A stretch of 64,000 nucleotides of DNA from Pegea sp. RAD2-039 (taxonomy: Eukaryota; Chordata; Thaliacea; Salpida; Salpidae). Shown here piece by piece: positions 1 to 14,015 of the stretch. Position 1 is the stretch's first letter. Each line of letters opens with the position of its first letter. Made by a program: the position numbers and the translations under genes. Location of the stretch: the NCBI GenBank assembly GCA_034620365.1, contig JAQGEQ010000263.1, forward strand, positions 930,001 to 994,000, given 5' to 3'. Below the pieces are notes generated by a model, which was not told where the DNA came from, made no database searches, and saw nothing but the letters and a program-made list of their open reading frames with translations.

Positions 1-1612
1 CAGCACTCATGCGTTGACAAAGTTTTTAAATCATATTTTTAAACAAAATCTTAAATGAGTTAATAGATTCTGATGTAGTGCTGGAATCAGAAAGAGAATT
101 CGAAACTGTGTTCACCTAATTGAAAAGCTAATCTACTGACTGTTATTAGAGTTGTTAAGTAGATTGATTTTTACTTAATTTAATTAACAAATTATCTCTT
201 TAATAAACTCGTTTGTAGTATTTAATGTAGTAATTTCTTCATAGTCAAACCAATAATTGACTTTTTTTTTAAATTTACTCTAGTTAATTGATGATGCATT
301 CTATAATCACAATTTATTTATAATCATTAGTTTGAATTTTAGTATTTCTGTTATTATTTGCAGTTGTAAAGTAACTACAAAAATTGACATCTTAAATGAA
401 CTCTTATGAAATGAATGAAACAAATACTACAACAGCATAAAACGCTTACTATGAGTAGAAACAGTTTCAAAATTCGGATTAAATTCTTCGACCTATGTAG
501 AGATTAAAAAAGACGATTGTTGGTCGATCCAACTGTCCTTTTTATTTCAAGACTTTAATTACTAAAATTGTAACTTTATCTTTTAATTGATAAAGATTTT
601 GCCAAATACTTTTACTTAAGCTGCCATCGATTTGCAAGAAGAAAAAGGAATATTACATCATACTGAGTAGAGCTATGTAATTAATGGTTTGATATTATTA
701 TGTTATATTTCCTGTACGAGACTATTTATACGCAAGCAATCAAACAACTACGTTATCTTGGTTTAAATAAAATCAATTATTTACTTTTCAATTGTTTTAT
801 ATACTTTTGAACATATGTCACCCACCCAAAAATAATTTGTTTCATAAATTATTTGTCAAATTAATCATTTTTACAGCACTATAAGCTTGAACTTGATTGA
901 ACGAAATATATACTTAACAGTTGGGTTTTACATTACAACATGAAATAAAAAACTAATTATTTTTGGAAAGCTTTCAAAAATGTTTGACTGAATAATTTTT
1001 TTTAAAAAGCCGTGTGCACAAAATTTCAGAAAACTTAAAATTAAATATATTTTGGAGTTATTTAAAAATTTTAATGTTCATAAAGTTTACTTAATACTTA
1101 GATAAATCTTCTGAAAAATTTATAATAAAATATAATTTTATTAAATTAATAAAAAGTGTCAAAAAATATTTTGTAAAGAAAACTGTTTTACTATCTTTTT
1201 GCAAAACTTTTTATTTTCACTTTGTTTTCTCTAATAAACAAATTAAAACATTTGGAAATATTTATTAATGCGAAGAATCAACAATCTGTTTTAAAACTTT
1301 TTTTTAATATTTTCCAATATTTAAGGTAATTAACTTTCTAAAGACTAATTTTCATGTATAAATGTGAAATCAATCATGAATTTTTTACCCACATCGATCT
1401 TCTATTTAAGTCATGAAAGCTTTTTTAAATTACTGGATAAAAATTTGAAACTTTGTACAGCAATAATGACAGCTAGTGGTTAGTTTTATTTTCTTGAAAC
1501 CAAACTCTATTAAAGTCTGAAAAAGATTTACCCAAAAGAATAACTCTGTGAAGATTAAATCACACAAAAACTTTACACTAACATTTTGTCTTCGATTTAA
1601 AATGTAGCTTGT
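1..1612. other. AT-rich intergenic DNA, no gene seen
   Basis: About 1.6 kb of low-complexity AT-rich sequence downstream of the CCDC146-like gene. I see no open frame with exon-like composition and no repeat unit. Confidence 0.6.
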
Positions 1613-4600
1613 TTATATTTCTATCGGTTTCAAAACTGGTTTACGAATATGTCGCATAGAAGAGCCATTTTCTGTCGGCTTGAATGGAGCTAGGGCACCA
1701 TAAGGTTTAGGTAAAGGTAATTTTCCTTCATCAGGTATATAAGCATTAGGGCGAGGGGCGGCTGTTGTTGTAGTCCCGTCTTCTAGTTCATAGCCTTCAA
1801 AAACCTCTATTTCACTTTCGTTATTTTTGGATTTTTGTAAAATTTTTCTTTTGATGTACTTGTTCCATTCTTCTAGAGTTTCGTCATTAGGTGGTTCACC
1901 CTAATCAAACATAAAAATTAGAATAATTTGAACAAATTCGAAACAAAGTTACTTGTTGTAAATTGATATACGATTGTGAGACCATAGATTCCATATTCTT
2001 TACTTGTTGTTGTAACTTCATTGTTTCAGCTTGTTTCATCGATAACTCCGAGACATAACTCATCATTTTTCTGGTAACTTCTTTTGTTTTAGATTGATAA
2101 TTGTTAACCTAAAAAAGTTTTGATTTTTAAATTTGATTTTTAAATCTTTGAAAGTTAATATTTTTTTAACAAATCTGCGCAAAACACAGAAAATAAATAA
2201 GAAACCAGTTGTTAATTTAACTCATTAACCAGAGAACATTTCTGACTAAACAACGACTCAATAATATGATCTCAAACACAGGGATCAAATATGTTTAGAT
2301 GTCGCGTAACAGCACATAAAGTATCTGTAGCAGCAAGAATAGTTTTCAACTAAAATCATTTATCAAGAAGTCACTTGAATAGAAATGAAATTTTTTGAGC
2401 TTTGCTGAGAACAGACGTCACAAAGAAGCAGATGATGAGAAATAAGGTTTCAGAAAAAAAACTCGAAACAGAAACTCATAAAAGGTGACCCTATGACCTA
2501 TGACAGATGCCAGTCAAAGACCTCCAGCAATGCATGAGATATTTTATATATATTCTTGACCACCATTGACACAGACTAAATTGGTTCTCAGCAGAAATGT
2601 CTTCTGCTAATTTACATCAGAGAATTCGCGCGCTTTTTTACCTTTTTTGCAAGAATCAATGAATCTTCTTTTCCAGTTTCAACTTTTTTCTGGATTCGAT
2701 CAGCGAGTCGCGTTGATTGTTCAAACACTAAATCCTTCTCCAAAACTTTCTCCTCTTTATCAGCTAACAAGATCTCCAACTGCACAAGAAGATCAGTAAA
2801 ATTAAAAGATCATTTTGAAGTGATTTTACGTTTTCTAGAATCTTCTGGAGTTCAGCTGGAGTAGGATCACTTCCTCCTAGCATTCGGACTCGCTCTGGAT
2901 TGCTTGAGTCTTCAACTTTAGTTTCAAGGACTCTTCTTCGATCATGACACTGAGAGAGCTGCAAAAAGAGTTAGATGATGAAGAGGAGGAAGATGAAGAA
3001 CCTGAATCTGAAGAGTTGCTAACTCATCATTGAGATTTGTAATATCTAGTTTGTTTTTTCGACAAAGATCTAATTGACGATGTCCTTCTGTTTTTTGAAG
3101 ATTCAAGAATCTGAAAAAAGTCTTTAAAATGATGAAGATTGATCTGAAAGAACTTCTGACTTGATCTCATCGGCAAGCTCATTATTACGAATTTCTCCAT
3201 TTTTTAACATAGAGTCCTGAACATTGATTTTCTCGTAGAAAATACAGACTTCTTCTTCTCGTTCAACTAACTGAACTCCTCTAAAAAGACACAAATCACA
3301 AAAAATAGATCCACACAGCAACGCCATCTACCGGTCGTTACGATGTTGTACAGCATCTTCATAGTCCTTCCTCAACTCAACCATCTTCTCTTCTGATTGG
3401 TTGTTTAACATATTCAATCGTCCAATCTCTAGCTTCAGTTGCTCTCTATCACTGTTCAGGACTCTTTCATACTCTAAAGCTTTGCATTCTTCATTTCTCA
3501 ATGTGTCTCGAGCCACTAACGAAGTTAACATTCGAAGCTTTGCCCTCTGTAAGTCTCTGGTGACGTCATCAGTGATTAAATGACGTCATCAGAATGTAAC
3601 GCGTCTTACTTGTCATGTGAGATGACTGAATTACGAAGGATCTCAATTTCGTTTGCCAGGATTCGGACTTTCTCTTTCATCTCAGATGACTTTTGAGAAC
3701 ACGCCTGGATTTGATTGACGCATTTGTTCCTCTCGTTCTGAAACAACAAAGAAATAAGATGAAGATACTCGGGGAAAGTTGAAGAAGATTACTTTGATGG
3801 TGTTGTACAGCTTAGCAAACTCTTTCAAGTGTAATTGAGTCTGCTTGACTCTTTTAGTATGATCCATCAACGACAACTCTTTTGCTCTCATCTCATTCAG
3901 TGACTTCTGATACCGTTGCTGAAAGAAAAAGTTGAAAAGTTAGTTTTAAATCAGAAGAAGATTTCAGAGAAGACCTCAGCACGGACGAAGTCGCGCGATT
4001 TCTGTTCTCTTTCATCTGCTTTGATTTGAGTCAAACGATGGAAATCTACAACAGTGTTTCTAAGATCTTCTTGTTGCTTGTGTAATCTTTCTTCAACTAA
4101 GATCAAATCTTCAACTTTCACTTGTTCAACTGAAGTCAGAACTGTCTGTTGATATAAAACTGTTCGATCATCTACACCATAAGCAAGATCTTCACTTGTT
4201 GAGCATGTGTCTTCTTAATCTCATCTACTTCTTCTTGAAACTGCTTCCTCTTCTCTAACAAAGGATTTTCTTTAGGAAGCTGCTTGCTCTGTTTCAAAAT
4301 CAAATCAACAACGATTAGGTTTAAGATTGCTTCAGACTTGTTCTAAGATTCGCCTGTAGATTGTTTCTTGATGTCTTAGAGCATCTTGAGCAGATTCTTG
4401 ATGAGCTTCCATCTTCTTCAGTTGACGATGATCTCTTTCAATCTCTCGTCGCTTCCTTGTAATCTGATCATGTCCTGACTTCTTTTCAACGTTAAGATGA
4501 CGAAGAGACAGATCCAGCGTGGCTCTATCGAGCAAATATTTTTCATAAAAAACTTTTTACTTCTAAAAGATCATCATCTTCTGTTGATAAATCGAAGATA

Positions 4601-6006
4601 CCTGTCGCTTAGCAACATCGTTTCTCGTTCTTTTTCATACTCGTAATTTCGCTGTAGATTGTTGAACTCATATTCTTTCCCTTTCAACTGGTTTCGATTC
4701 AGCTCCAACTCTTTCGCTATCTGTTCAATAAATCTTCATTACTCTTAAGTTGAAAGAGACATTCTCCTTACTTCATTTCGATCGACCTCCAGAATTTTGT
4801 ACCTTGCATTCATCTTCTTAATCTCGTTGTTAAGATCTAGTGCTAGCTCGTTTTTTTCTTTCGTTTGAGCTTCTATATCGCTGAACGTAACAAATTAGTG
4901 GTTAACGTCATCAAAAAGTTCTTTATTTACTTTTTGTTTCGATTTATTTTATCAATCTCTTTCTGGATTTGGGTTGGTTGTGAGTGGATGCATACAAGAT
5001 CGGTTTTGAGATGTTTAAAAATATCTTCTTTTGCTTCTAAATCTTGTTCAATGACTTCTTTTTGCTTTACTTTTGTTTCTAATTCTTCCTTTAAATTAAA
5101 TTAAATTAAAAATAATCGTTTCAAAAATATTGTTTCAAACTTTAAGGTTTTTCAACTCGATGTTTTTCTGCGCATTTTCTTTTTTTAATTCATCAATTTC
5201 TGTTTCAAGTTTCTTCCTTTCATTTTCGATTTTTTCTGCTTTTGGTGCCCTTGCAAACTCCAAATTAATCAGACGAAGCTCTTCGCTTAAACTAAAAGCA
5301 AAGTAAAAGTAAACCTTTAAAACTATTTAGTAAAGACTAACGATTCAAGCTGAAATCTTAAATTGGTTTCTCTATCTTCTATCTTAGCCATTTCATTCAT
5401 CTTTTTTAAATATTCTTGACGTAATCTCCCCGCTTCGTTTTCAGGACTGTCAGGAAAATTCTCTGCCTAAAATTACAGGTTTTTATAAATGATTTGGAAA
5501 CCCAGAAGTTCTTACTTCTTGTAGTTGAGCTTGCTGTTGTTCTAAGAAAAGTGTAAACATTTTTGCTTCTTCAACTAAACCTCCTTCAGACTCACGAACA
5601 CTAAATTCATCCAAAAAGTTTAATGATAGAAGATATTGAAACAGGAATACTCACATAACTAGTCGATCATGTAACTTTTTATACTTTGCTTTCAATTTGG
5701 CTTTTTGTGATCTGTTAATTTTACCAGCTTCATACAGCTAAAAAAATAACACAAAATAGTCATAAAAAATATTTGGTTTTAGATAATTAAACAATAAAAT
5801 TAGTTTTAAAATAAAGTTTTTGATGTAAAAAACATTGAAATTACTTCTTCTAAAATTTGAAAGGCTGGACTTGCTGTAACTTCACTATTTAATACTTCTT
5901 GAAGAGTAACTACTGGAGCTATGGCAGAAATAGGTTGATCAACCTCATCATCATCATCTCCATCTACTGAAAAGTCATCAGGTCCAAATAGAAGATCCTT
6001 TTCCAT
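1613..6006 (-). CDS. CCDC146: CCDC146-like ciliary/centriolar coiled-coil protein (multi-exon)
   Basis: Long coiled-coil protein of the CCDC146 family (Chlamydomonas MBO2 relatives), known from cilia, flagella and centrioles; this role is family knowledge. The ATG at 6006 opens an acidic N-terminus (MEKDLLFGPDDFSVDGDDDD). The next exon reads through a basic stretch of the type LYEAGKINRSQKAKLKAKYK, typical of this family. About twenty short exons (about 90-200 bp) then encode charged heptad-rich helices, for example near 3330-3530 and 4330-4530. Introns are mostly 40-70 bp, with one of 533 bp (2109-2641). The last exon (1613-1900) gives the best match: PRPNAYIPDEGKLPLPKPYG, then ALAPFKP, then MRHIRKP, ending KPIEI and TAA at 1613. 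Not every internal boundary was resolved. No splice-acceptor-like site lies close upstream of the ATG. Identity rests mainly on the C-terminal motif and the coiled-coil architecture. Confidence 0.85.
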
Positions 6007-8546
6007 ATTTAGTTTAGCTTTTAGTCATTTTAAAAATAAGAAATAGTGCAATAATCATATATACATGCTAAAAAGATTTCATAAATAAAAACTTAGATGG
6101 AAGTTTATAAAAATTAAGCTTAGAAATATATAAAAACTTTCTAGTTTTAAGCCTAGGGCAGCAAGACATATATCTTACAGAGAATCACTAAATTTTGGAT
6201 AAATTTCTTTACAAGAATGTACATAAAAAAGAGAAAAATAATTTTCAATAACTCAAGTATTAAAAAAACCTTAAATATTAAGTTTAAAAAGTATCTCATA
6301 AGAGCTATAAGAGCTAAATATATTTTTGTTTTCTTGTAATTATAGTAAAAACAAATAACTTTTCCATAAAAATTTTTATGATAGCTACAAAAATGATGAG
6401 GATAAAAAAAGAAATATCATAAAAAACATTTTTAAGCAACAATAGATATAGTTTGTTCAGTAATTATTATATTGGTATTTAAAGATTACTATAACTGCAT
6501 CTAATTAGTGAACTGTAAATATAAAGTTTTAATTTTGTTAGAGATTTTTTTGGTTAAAAAAAATTAATTTAAAGTTTACAAATATTCGAGAATAGTTTTA
6601 GATATCTAAATCACCATTTTTCAAAAAGGATAAATTTTTCCTTTTACCTAAATTAAATTACTTTTGCTAAAAATAATAACTTTATAAAACTTATTTCTGA
6701 TCTATAATAATTTTTCTAATTAATTGCTAATAAAGCATTTATTTGAATATATATATATAATGACTATTGTAAATTTAAATATGAAAACAAATATATATAA
6801 ACACAAAACGCGTATTTTAGAAACTCTATGGTAACATCCATAAGAGGGCAGTGATGAGTAAAGTTTTTCTGAAATTGTTTAATAACATTTTACCGTTTTG
6901 TTCAAGTAATACAACTTTATGATAACTTTAAAAGAATATTTTTGCTTGTAAATTAAAAGTACTATGAGATTGATAAAGTAAAGATTTCTTTTATAGCCAA
7001 TTCAAAGCTCCTTATGCTTACCGTGTACCAAATAAGAGTCGTGACTATCGGTATAACAGTTTTTATATATACCTTGTTTATAAAAATATCTTATTTAAAA
7101 TTTGTTACAATTAAAAAAATCCTTTCTTAGCTTTTGATGTTCATTTTGAATCGTAATCGAGAATACTGAAGACTTAATTGTATGAAAATTATTTTGTAGA
7201 ATAACAGAACAGATGTTTTTTAGCCTATCCTTTAAATGAAAAATAGTAAATGATTTATATATTGCATTATAACAAACTTAATCAAAGCCTCTAGATTGCG
7301 TCAATTTGATTAATGTTAAGCTATATGAATAAGTTCCAGGCCATTCTATTTGAATAAGTTTTCAGGAAAAAGAATTCTATTTAAACTTATTTTTTAACTT
7401 GTAGAATTTGATTCAAACCTTTTTAGATTGGTTGCGCAGAAAATCCTTGGTGAAAAGAAAACTTTGGTTGACATTTCTATTTATTTTAATGAAAAGTAAA
7501 AACTATGGTGGATCCGAATAAAAACCACCTGAATCTACGTTCAGATACAAGTTAAATTTGAGAAATTCAGCGAATATGGATTTGTGAAAATGTTTGTTAG
7601 CAAGAGGCACTCTCCTTCACATTTATCGTGATAAAATATGAATAGTTTCAGCATCAATATTAGATTTTAAAAATATTGAATTTGTTAATTTAAACAACAA
7701 AAATGTAATTGTTTAAGTTAGTTAAGATAATATAAGGGGCTAACTATGCTGCATCAACAATTCTCAAGTCTAGGCCTAAATCTTCAAAAGAAGCCGATAA
7801 AAGATTCTTAAAAAAATATATTAAATATAGAACAAAATTTTATCTTCTTGTTTGATCTGCAATTTGATTATCTTTAATTAGATATACAAGCTGAAAGTTT
7901 ATCCCTATGAACAAGCTCCTAGTAAGTTCAAGTGCCAGAGCGTTTTCAGGAAACTTTAAAAAAAGCCTTTTTGTTTTTACAAATAGATTCTGTTGTTAGC
8001 AGCACTTAACATGTGACATATTTAAGTGAAGTCTTATCTAAAATAGTATTTTAATTAAAAAAAAAACTTTAAAACTGCATTTCGAAATTTAACCATCTCT
8101 AATTTAAAGTTCATTTTTAAGTAGATAGGGTTTTAAATCTTTTACTTCTATAGTTAAAAAGACTAGATAAATAATTGGTTAAGAAACTGCAGAAACATAT
8201 TTGTATAAGACTTCATTTCACTAATTTATAACTTTTGGTAAAATACATCAATTTTTTTGGTGATTAATATAACTACTATAAAATGTTTACAAATCTGTAA
8301 TTGCAAGAAAATGTCCCTAAAAAGTTTTAAATATCCATTGATCTGTTTTTAACATTTGATTTAAAATTGAATTATCAGTAAGAACCAAGGAATTTTTAAA
8401 TTAGAGGAAATATTCAAACTTTCACTAAAACTAGCCATCATTAGCAAACAAATCAAACGATCAATTATGTGCGGCTGTCATTTATTGAAAGCAATAATTG
8501 AGCTAAAAATCAAAAAATTACATCACATCATTTAAAATAGAAGTGA
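6007..8546. other. AT-rich intergenic DNA
   Basis: About 2.5 kb between the CCDC146-like start and the 3' end of the next minus-strand unit. It holds a short AT dinucleotide run near 6750-6760 and no supported gene. Confidence 0.55.
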
Positions 8547-8633
8547 TTATCGAGACTTTTTCAGTTTCTTACTGACAAGAATAACTTGATCCTCTTCAAT
8601 GTGGGCCATAATATGAAACTTCCATTTTGACAA
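8547..8633 (-). CDS. Unidentified terminal coding exon (28 codons plus stop)
   Basis: On the minus strand a good acceptor (TTTAATGTAG) at 8634-8635 is followed by 28 sense codons in phase 0 and TAA at 8547. The peptide contains WKFHIMAHIEEDQVILVSKK and ends LKKSR. Composition is coding-like and unlike the surrounding AT-rich DNA. It lies just downstream of the LENG8 stop. A second minus-strand open segment, about 9388-9470 inside the last LENG8 intron (reading [18 protein letters not shown], with a GTATGT/GTATTG donor), could belong to the same transcript. That would make a small gene interleaved with the LENG8 3' end, or an alternative LENG8 3' end. I do not recognise the protein. Confidence 0.35.
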   Translation of the reverse strand: MSKWKFHIMAHIEEDQVILVSKKLKKSR

Positions 8634-8765
8634 CTACATTAAATGAACAGCAAAGATTTGAAGTTAGCTGAACTGATGGTGAAGTACTTTGGAAATTTTT
8701 AGAGCTGTGAGAACTCACAACTTTTAAGTAAAAGATCAACTGATTTCTGTTTGACTCTAATCAGT

Positions 8766-11700
8766 TTAAGTGAAATTTGTAAAACTAGCTTTTGTATCAA
8801 TTATTTTAGCATCATTTCGTGCGTAAACGACACTGTGTTCTTCAAGAAACTCACGGGCTTCCTTTTCATCTTTGAACGCCAAACTTTTAATCACATAACT
8901 CAAAGGGACGTTTGGTCGAAAGCTGAATAAACATAAAAAGAATAAACACGTAATTAATAAAAAAATAATAATTAAATTTTAAAAACTTAGTTGTTTCAAC
9001 AAAATTGAACAACTGCTAATAATTATAGCAGCAAAAAAATAGAAGATAGATACTATACTTACCAAATACCTAGATTGAAAAAAGTAGTTAAAAGTAATCT
9101 ATAATAATTCTAATAAATATTTTTCTATTTAAATAGAATCTAACACTTGTGGATTCTGTATTAGCTTTCTATAAGTTCATAAATCCATAGAATCCACAAA
9201 ATCAAACTACAGAAGCTAAGGTCCATTTAGGAGTCCAAAAAAAGTAATTCCAAATTATGAGAGGTTCACAAGATTGATTTTTAAAGTATAACGTTAATTG
9301 AAAATGGTTGAAAAATTGAAGTCTTCAAAATGTGGTTTCATCCTTTAGATATTTTCTTTTAATATTTATATTCTTATCAATACATACATATTCTGAAAGT
9401 TGGTTCTTTGTGCTTTGATTCCATCTTCAACTCCATCAGTAGTTAATTGCGTTCCTTTCATCTTAAATAGCTACAACAAACAACTTTGAAATTTGTTAGA
9501 ATCATTTGTGAATATCATATGAAGTGAGCCAGACTTTACCAAATCTAAGTTTAATTTACAACAAACTTGGGCTTTAGCAGTAAAAAAATTATGAGTTGCA
9601 TTTGGAATGACAACTAATTGAACTGTGAAAGTAAACTGAAGTTCCAACGAACAAGAGACAACAATAAACATAAGTATCAACAACAGCACAATGGACTTCA
9701 ACCAACTGAATTGGATGTTTCAACAAAAATCTCATAAAACTGTGGGACACAAATCATCTTCTTGAAGAGATCTCATCTTATCTTTAATTCACGACATCAA
9801 TTGTATCAAGGTGGTGGGATCATAGACATTAATATAACTAAATTTCACAAAAAGTTTCTGTATTTGACATTTGTTATATACATACGCTTTCATGATGACG
9901 CTCAAAGCCGCTTTCCGTTCACGCACTAAAAATTTGTCCATCAAATAACCAGCCATTTTAGGAGCTGAAGCAAAGAGACGAAAAAATTTGATGTAATTTG
10001 AAGTTGACCAGGCTTCGCGAACGTTTAAAGCATGAATAACGCTTTCATCTTTACGTAATTTAGGTGTAAGCGTCGATAAAACAGAGGTGATATCTGCAGA
10101 AAGATGAGATTAGACAACTAGGATTAGAAGAGATTGGTTGAATACCTGTGGTGTTTTTAGTGTATACGTAATATAGGATTCCATAAGCGAGGAACTCGGG
10201 TTTGTTTCTATCGTCGCATCCTTCTTTGTAAAGTTGAGATAACTGACTCTGACACTGATTAAATTCTTCGTGATCAGCCTGAAATTGATCAGTAAGATTT
10301 GGATCAACAAGATGAGAAATATGATGAAGAAGCAAACCTTTTCAAGCGCGATACGAGCATGAGTCTCATAAACTTTGACGGTGAAGTCATTCCTAATTCC
10401 TTGTACCTAACACGAACAAGCCATTTGAAAGATAAGAAGATGAATTGAACAAACTGACCGTTAGATCTTGTCGAATACTCTTCATCTGACGACATGTGTA
10501 TCTGTAATCTTTCTTCTCAATCCAGTCTTCTTTCACTCGCTCTAATGAAGTCTTCAGCACCTGTAAGGGTCTTACCTGCAATTATGACGTCATTAGGATA
10601 CATAAGCGTGAAGAAGAAGATGAAAGTTACTGTATTAGGAAGAGGGGCGGAAGTGAGGCGGAAGTAATCTTTAAAGACGTCCCGACATGTCCCGATCACT
10701 TTCATACCACCGATACTGTCACTGGAAGAAGCAAAGAAGTTACAACAAGACTTGACAAGCAACAAAACCACCTCAAGTCCTCGAAACTGTCCAAATTTAA
10801 TTCAATTTTTTCTCGTTCATTATTCGAGTTGAGAGAAAGTGCAAAACGGTTGGCTCGATTGGAACGTTTCATCAGCTGCAATGGATCATCGAGAACAAAC
10901 TTCTGCGCCGCTGCCGCCTTCTTCTGTACAAGTCACGTGGTTGATGATCACATTACAATTAGATCCTCATCATTTAAACCTTCCTATTTCCACCTCGTTT
11001 CGACTTTTGTACGGGTTTACCGAGTCTACTCATCAAACTGATCCTCTTCTGCACGGGATCCAATCTCTCAGCGATCTTCTTCTCAGGAGCTCTGACATCT
11101 TCATCACTACTTTTCGAAGATGAACTTCGATCACTGCTTCGATCACTACTCCTGCTTCGATCGCTCGATGAACCGCTACTATCATCAAATCAACCAATCA
11201 GACATCGCCAATTCTAATCATCAAAACTTACCTCCTGTAACTATAACGACGTTTTTTCGGAGATCTAGAACTCGATCTCGATGACTCTGAAGACCTAGAA
11301 CGCGCGCGAAAAGTTCTAGAAGACATCACTAGTGAGAAGACTGATAACAGAGTAATAATTATACTTGTTAGTTGGTCGCCGACGATTTGCAAACAGATTC
11401 GGTTTCCATGGTGACGATGACGTGTTGTTGAGTTTTGCAGCTGCTTTTTGATCATTTGCTTTCATCAACATCTGCCATTTAGGAACATTTTTTGTGGCTT
11501 GAAACTTCGGTCTACCAGTCGGCAAAGCAATACTCCTGAAAAATTATCGATTATAATCATCTGGTCGATATTTGATAAACACTGGTTACGTTGGTAGCGG
11601 CTGTTTGGTCCAATCAATCGTGAAAGCAGTACCATCTTTCATACGTTCAGTGATCACTGTTTTCAGGTAATTTTCAACACGAGTTTTATCAGCGTTGTTA

Positions 11701-13217
11701 TTACAAGCTTGAAAAGCTCTTTGTATATAAGCCCTGAAATCAAATGAAAATATAAAATTTCAAATTAATTGAGTTTATGAGACATTCAATGATTTAAATG
11801 GTTTTTGAAATTAGTTCAAGTCGCCGGGAATTTTACGAAATTCTGATTATTTAAACTGAAGTTATACAAAATTCATTAAAATTTACTCTAATTGAGGTGG
11901 CCATTTTTTTCCACCATTAACTTTCGGAGTAAATTTATTTTCTTCTTTTTTCGGAGCAACACATCGAGTTGGTTGTCGTTGAGTTTGTTGTTTCCATTGC
12001 TGTTGATAAAACTGAAAATATATTTTGTAATTAAAAACTCAAAAATTAAAATTATAAAAAAATTATAAAATATAGTTTAAAAATATTTGCATTAATTCAA
12101 AGAAATATGAAAAATGTTTACATTAGAGTTAGGTAGAGGTGGTCTGTATGCTGAATAATCCACAGGCCGTGGTTGGTTGAAGAACGAAGAATAAGATGGC
12201 TGCTGATTGTGAGGTAAAAAGTTTCTAGGCACCTGATAAGAATTCATATACATATTTGGGTATTGATAATTCTTCATCAGTGATGATGGAGCAGAATTTT
12301 GATTAAATGAGTTGAAAGAAGGATTTGATTGAGATGTAGTGTTGATATTTTGTGTTGTAGGGGGCATCTCACCAGGTGGAGTTGGTTTGTCATCAGTTGG
12401 TAAAGGTGGAAGGGATGGTGGAGGGCTAGTTGGGATTGGAGCAATAGTTTTCATGACTTTACTTTTCGAAAGTGTTAAATTAAATCTTATAGGACCTGAA
12501 ACGAAAAATATTTTATGAAAATCTTTATTAAAATCTTTTAATCAGATCCAAACCTCTTGTTTGTAAGGGTCCACAAATATTTTTATTCTTCTTCTGATCT
12601 ACCAATGAACTTTTAACTTTTAAAGCATCAGCATAAGACTTGGTTGTAGTAGTAGCTTGTACTGATGAAGGTTTTGAAGAATCAACTTTATTACCATCAG
12701 ATTCATTTACTGATGTGTTAGTAGCATTCATGTAACCAATATTTTGAGATCCATAATATCCTTCCTTTATTTGACAAAAATAATAAATTTCACAAAATAT
12801 TTTTAGATTATAATAATTTATACCTGAATCATATTTGAATTATAATAATTTTGATACATATAATTATTATCATATCCATTCTGATAATAACTTCCTGGCC
12901 AATTATAAGCATAAGAAATGTTTTGAGCATCATTACCCTAAATAAAATTTCAAATATTAATCATACATTTAAATTATATTTAAAATCATAGTTTTTTTTA
13001 TTCTATATATAAATAATTTTTAAAATAAAAGTACTTTGTCATTAAGGAACTAAATTAAAGGATTAAATTATTTTAATTCTACTACATTCCATTATATAAA
13101 ATAAATCAAAATATGAACCATAGAAGTTTGAAATTGTGAGCTGTTAGAAACATCTGAGGCTTGATTGTTTTTCCAATCTCCAATGAGAGATTCATCATTA
13201 GATTTATTCTCAGTCAT
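8766..13217 (-). CDS. LENG8: LENG8-like protein with C-terminal SAC3/GANP domain
   Basis: Homologue of LENG8, a nuclear SAC3/GANP-domain protein linked to mRNA processing and export (family knowledge). ATG at 13217 ([18 protein letters not shown]). The N-terminal half is Gln/Asn/Pro/Ser-rich and low complexity (exon around 12092-12454). The conserved block [15 protein letters not shown] to [15 protein letters not shown] lies around 11590-11950. An Arg/Ser segment ([16 protein letters not shown], about 11228-11307) follows, then the SAC3/GANP domain: [99 protein letters not shown]. The last exon (8766-8922) ends near [11 protein letters not shown] with TAA at 8766. The final intron is about 964 bp (8923-9886); most others are short. 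A strong 3' splice acceptor (GATTTTTTTAG, 13246-13247) sits 28 nt before the ATG. Plus-strand open frames at 10829-11123 are antisense shadows. Confidence 0.9.
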
Positions 13218-14015
13218 TTTTTTAATACACTTTTATTTTTTAAAGCTAAAAAAATCAGATACGTTATTAAAACAACAATACTTTTTTATGATAGAAAAAT
13301 ATAATAACTTAAGAAATATAGTTACAAAAAAGAAATAATAATTATCTGAAAAATATTTAAAACCTAGAAAACATATCTGGAACTAGGTGTCATAGTTGTA
13401 TTCTCAAAAAAAAAAGTACTTCTAAATAAAAAAATGTAAATTCATAATGACAAAGAATATAAAGCGTTTATTTTCTAAAGAAATTTCATGTTGCGAAATA
13501 CTCCGCAACTTTGCAGTTTTCTTTATTTTAAGTCTTAGTAATTAGTATAATACAGTTGTAATACATTTTCTGGGATAAACAAAGCTATCTATCAAAATAA
13601 AGGCTACCATATGTTGAGTCTTCGTCTGCAGTACGCTATTATACGCCAGTGAAACATAGAATTTGCCAAAGGCTAAAGAAAATAAATTCAACAAATTTAA
13701 ATTGGATATTGCAGATATTTAATGTTTAACTTTGAAAGGTAATCTTGTAACAAGAAAATAAGTATTCTATATTTGGTGAAAGCTTTTTTAGTAAAAATTT
13801 TTTGAATTTATAAATCAATAACAAAACTTTTCCTAGTGTTCATTAAGTACACTGAGATATTATAAGTGACTACTAAGTTTTTGTTTAACTAAAACATCAA
13901 AGTCTTTAGATTTAATTTTTAGATCCTTGGCTTTACCGTTCTTGGCGTCCTTACATTTCGAGTTATGCTGTCTTCAGCAATGTTTCATGAATGTTTCAGA
14001 TCGGAAATTTTACAA
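13218..14015. other. Intergenic DNA upstream of LENG8
   Basis: AT-rich DNA between the LENG8 start and the 3' end of the LINE insertion. Apart from the acceptor-like site at 13246-13247 I see no gene. Confidence 0.5.

Noticed and set aside
9471-9701. 76-codon minus-strand frame with a signal-peptide-like start
   Set aside because: It lies in a LENG8 intron, has no recognised relative and is cut by better splice-like signals; not called as a gene, but mentioned with the interleaved exons.
10829-11123. Overlapping plus-strand open frames of 70-94 codons
   Set aside because: They are antisense to LENG8 exons; the minus-strand reading gives the conserved protein.
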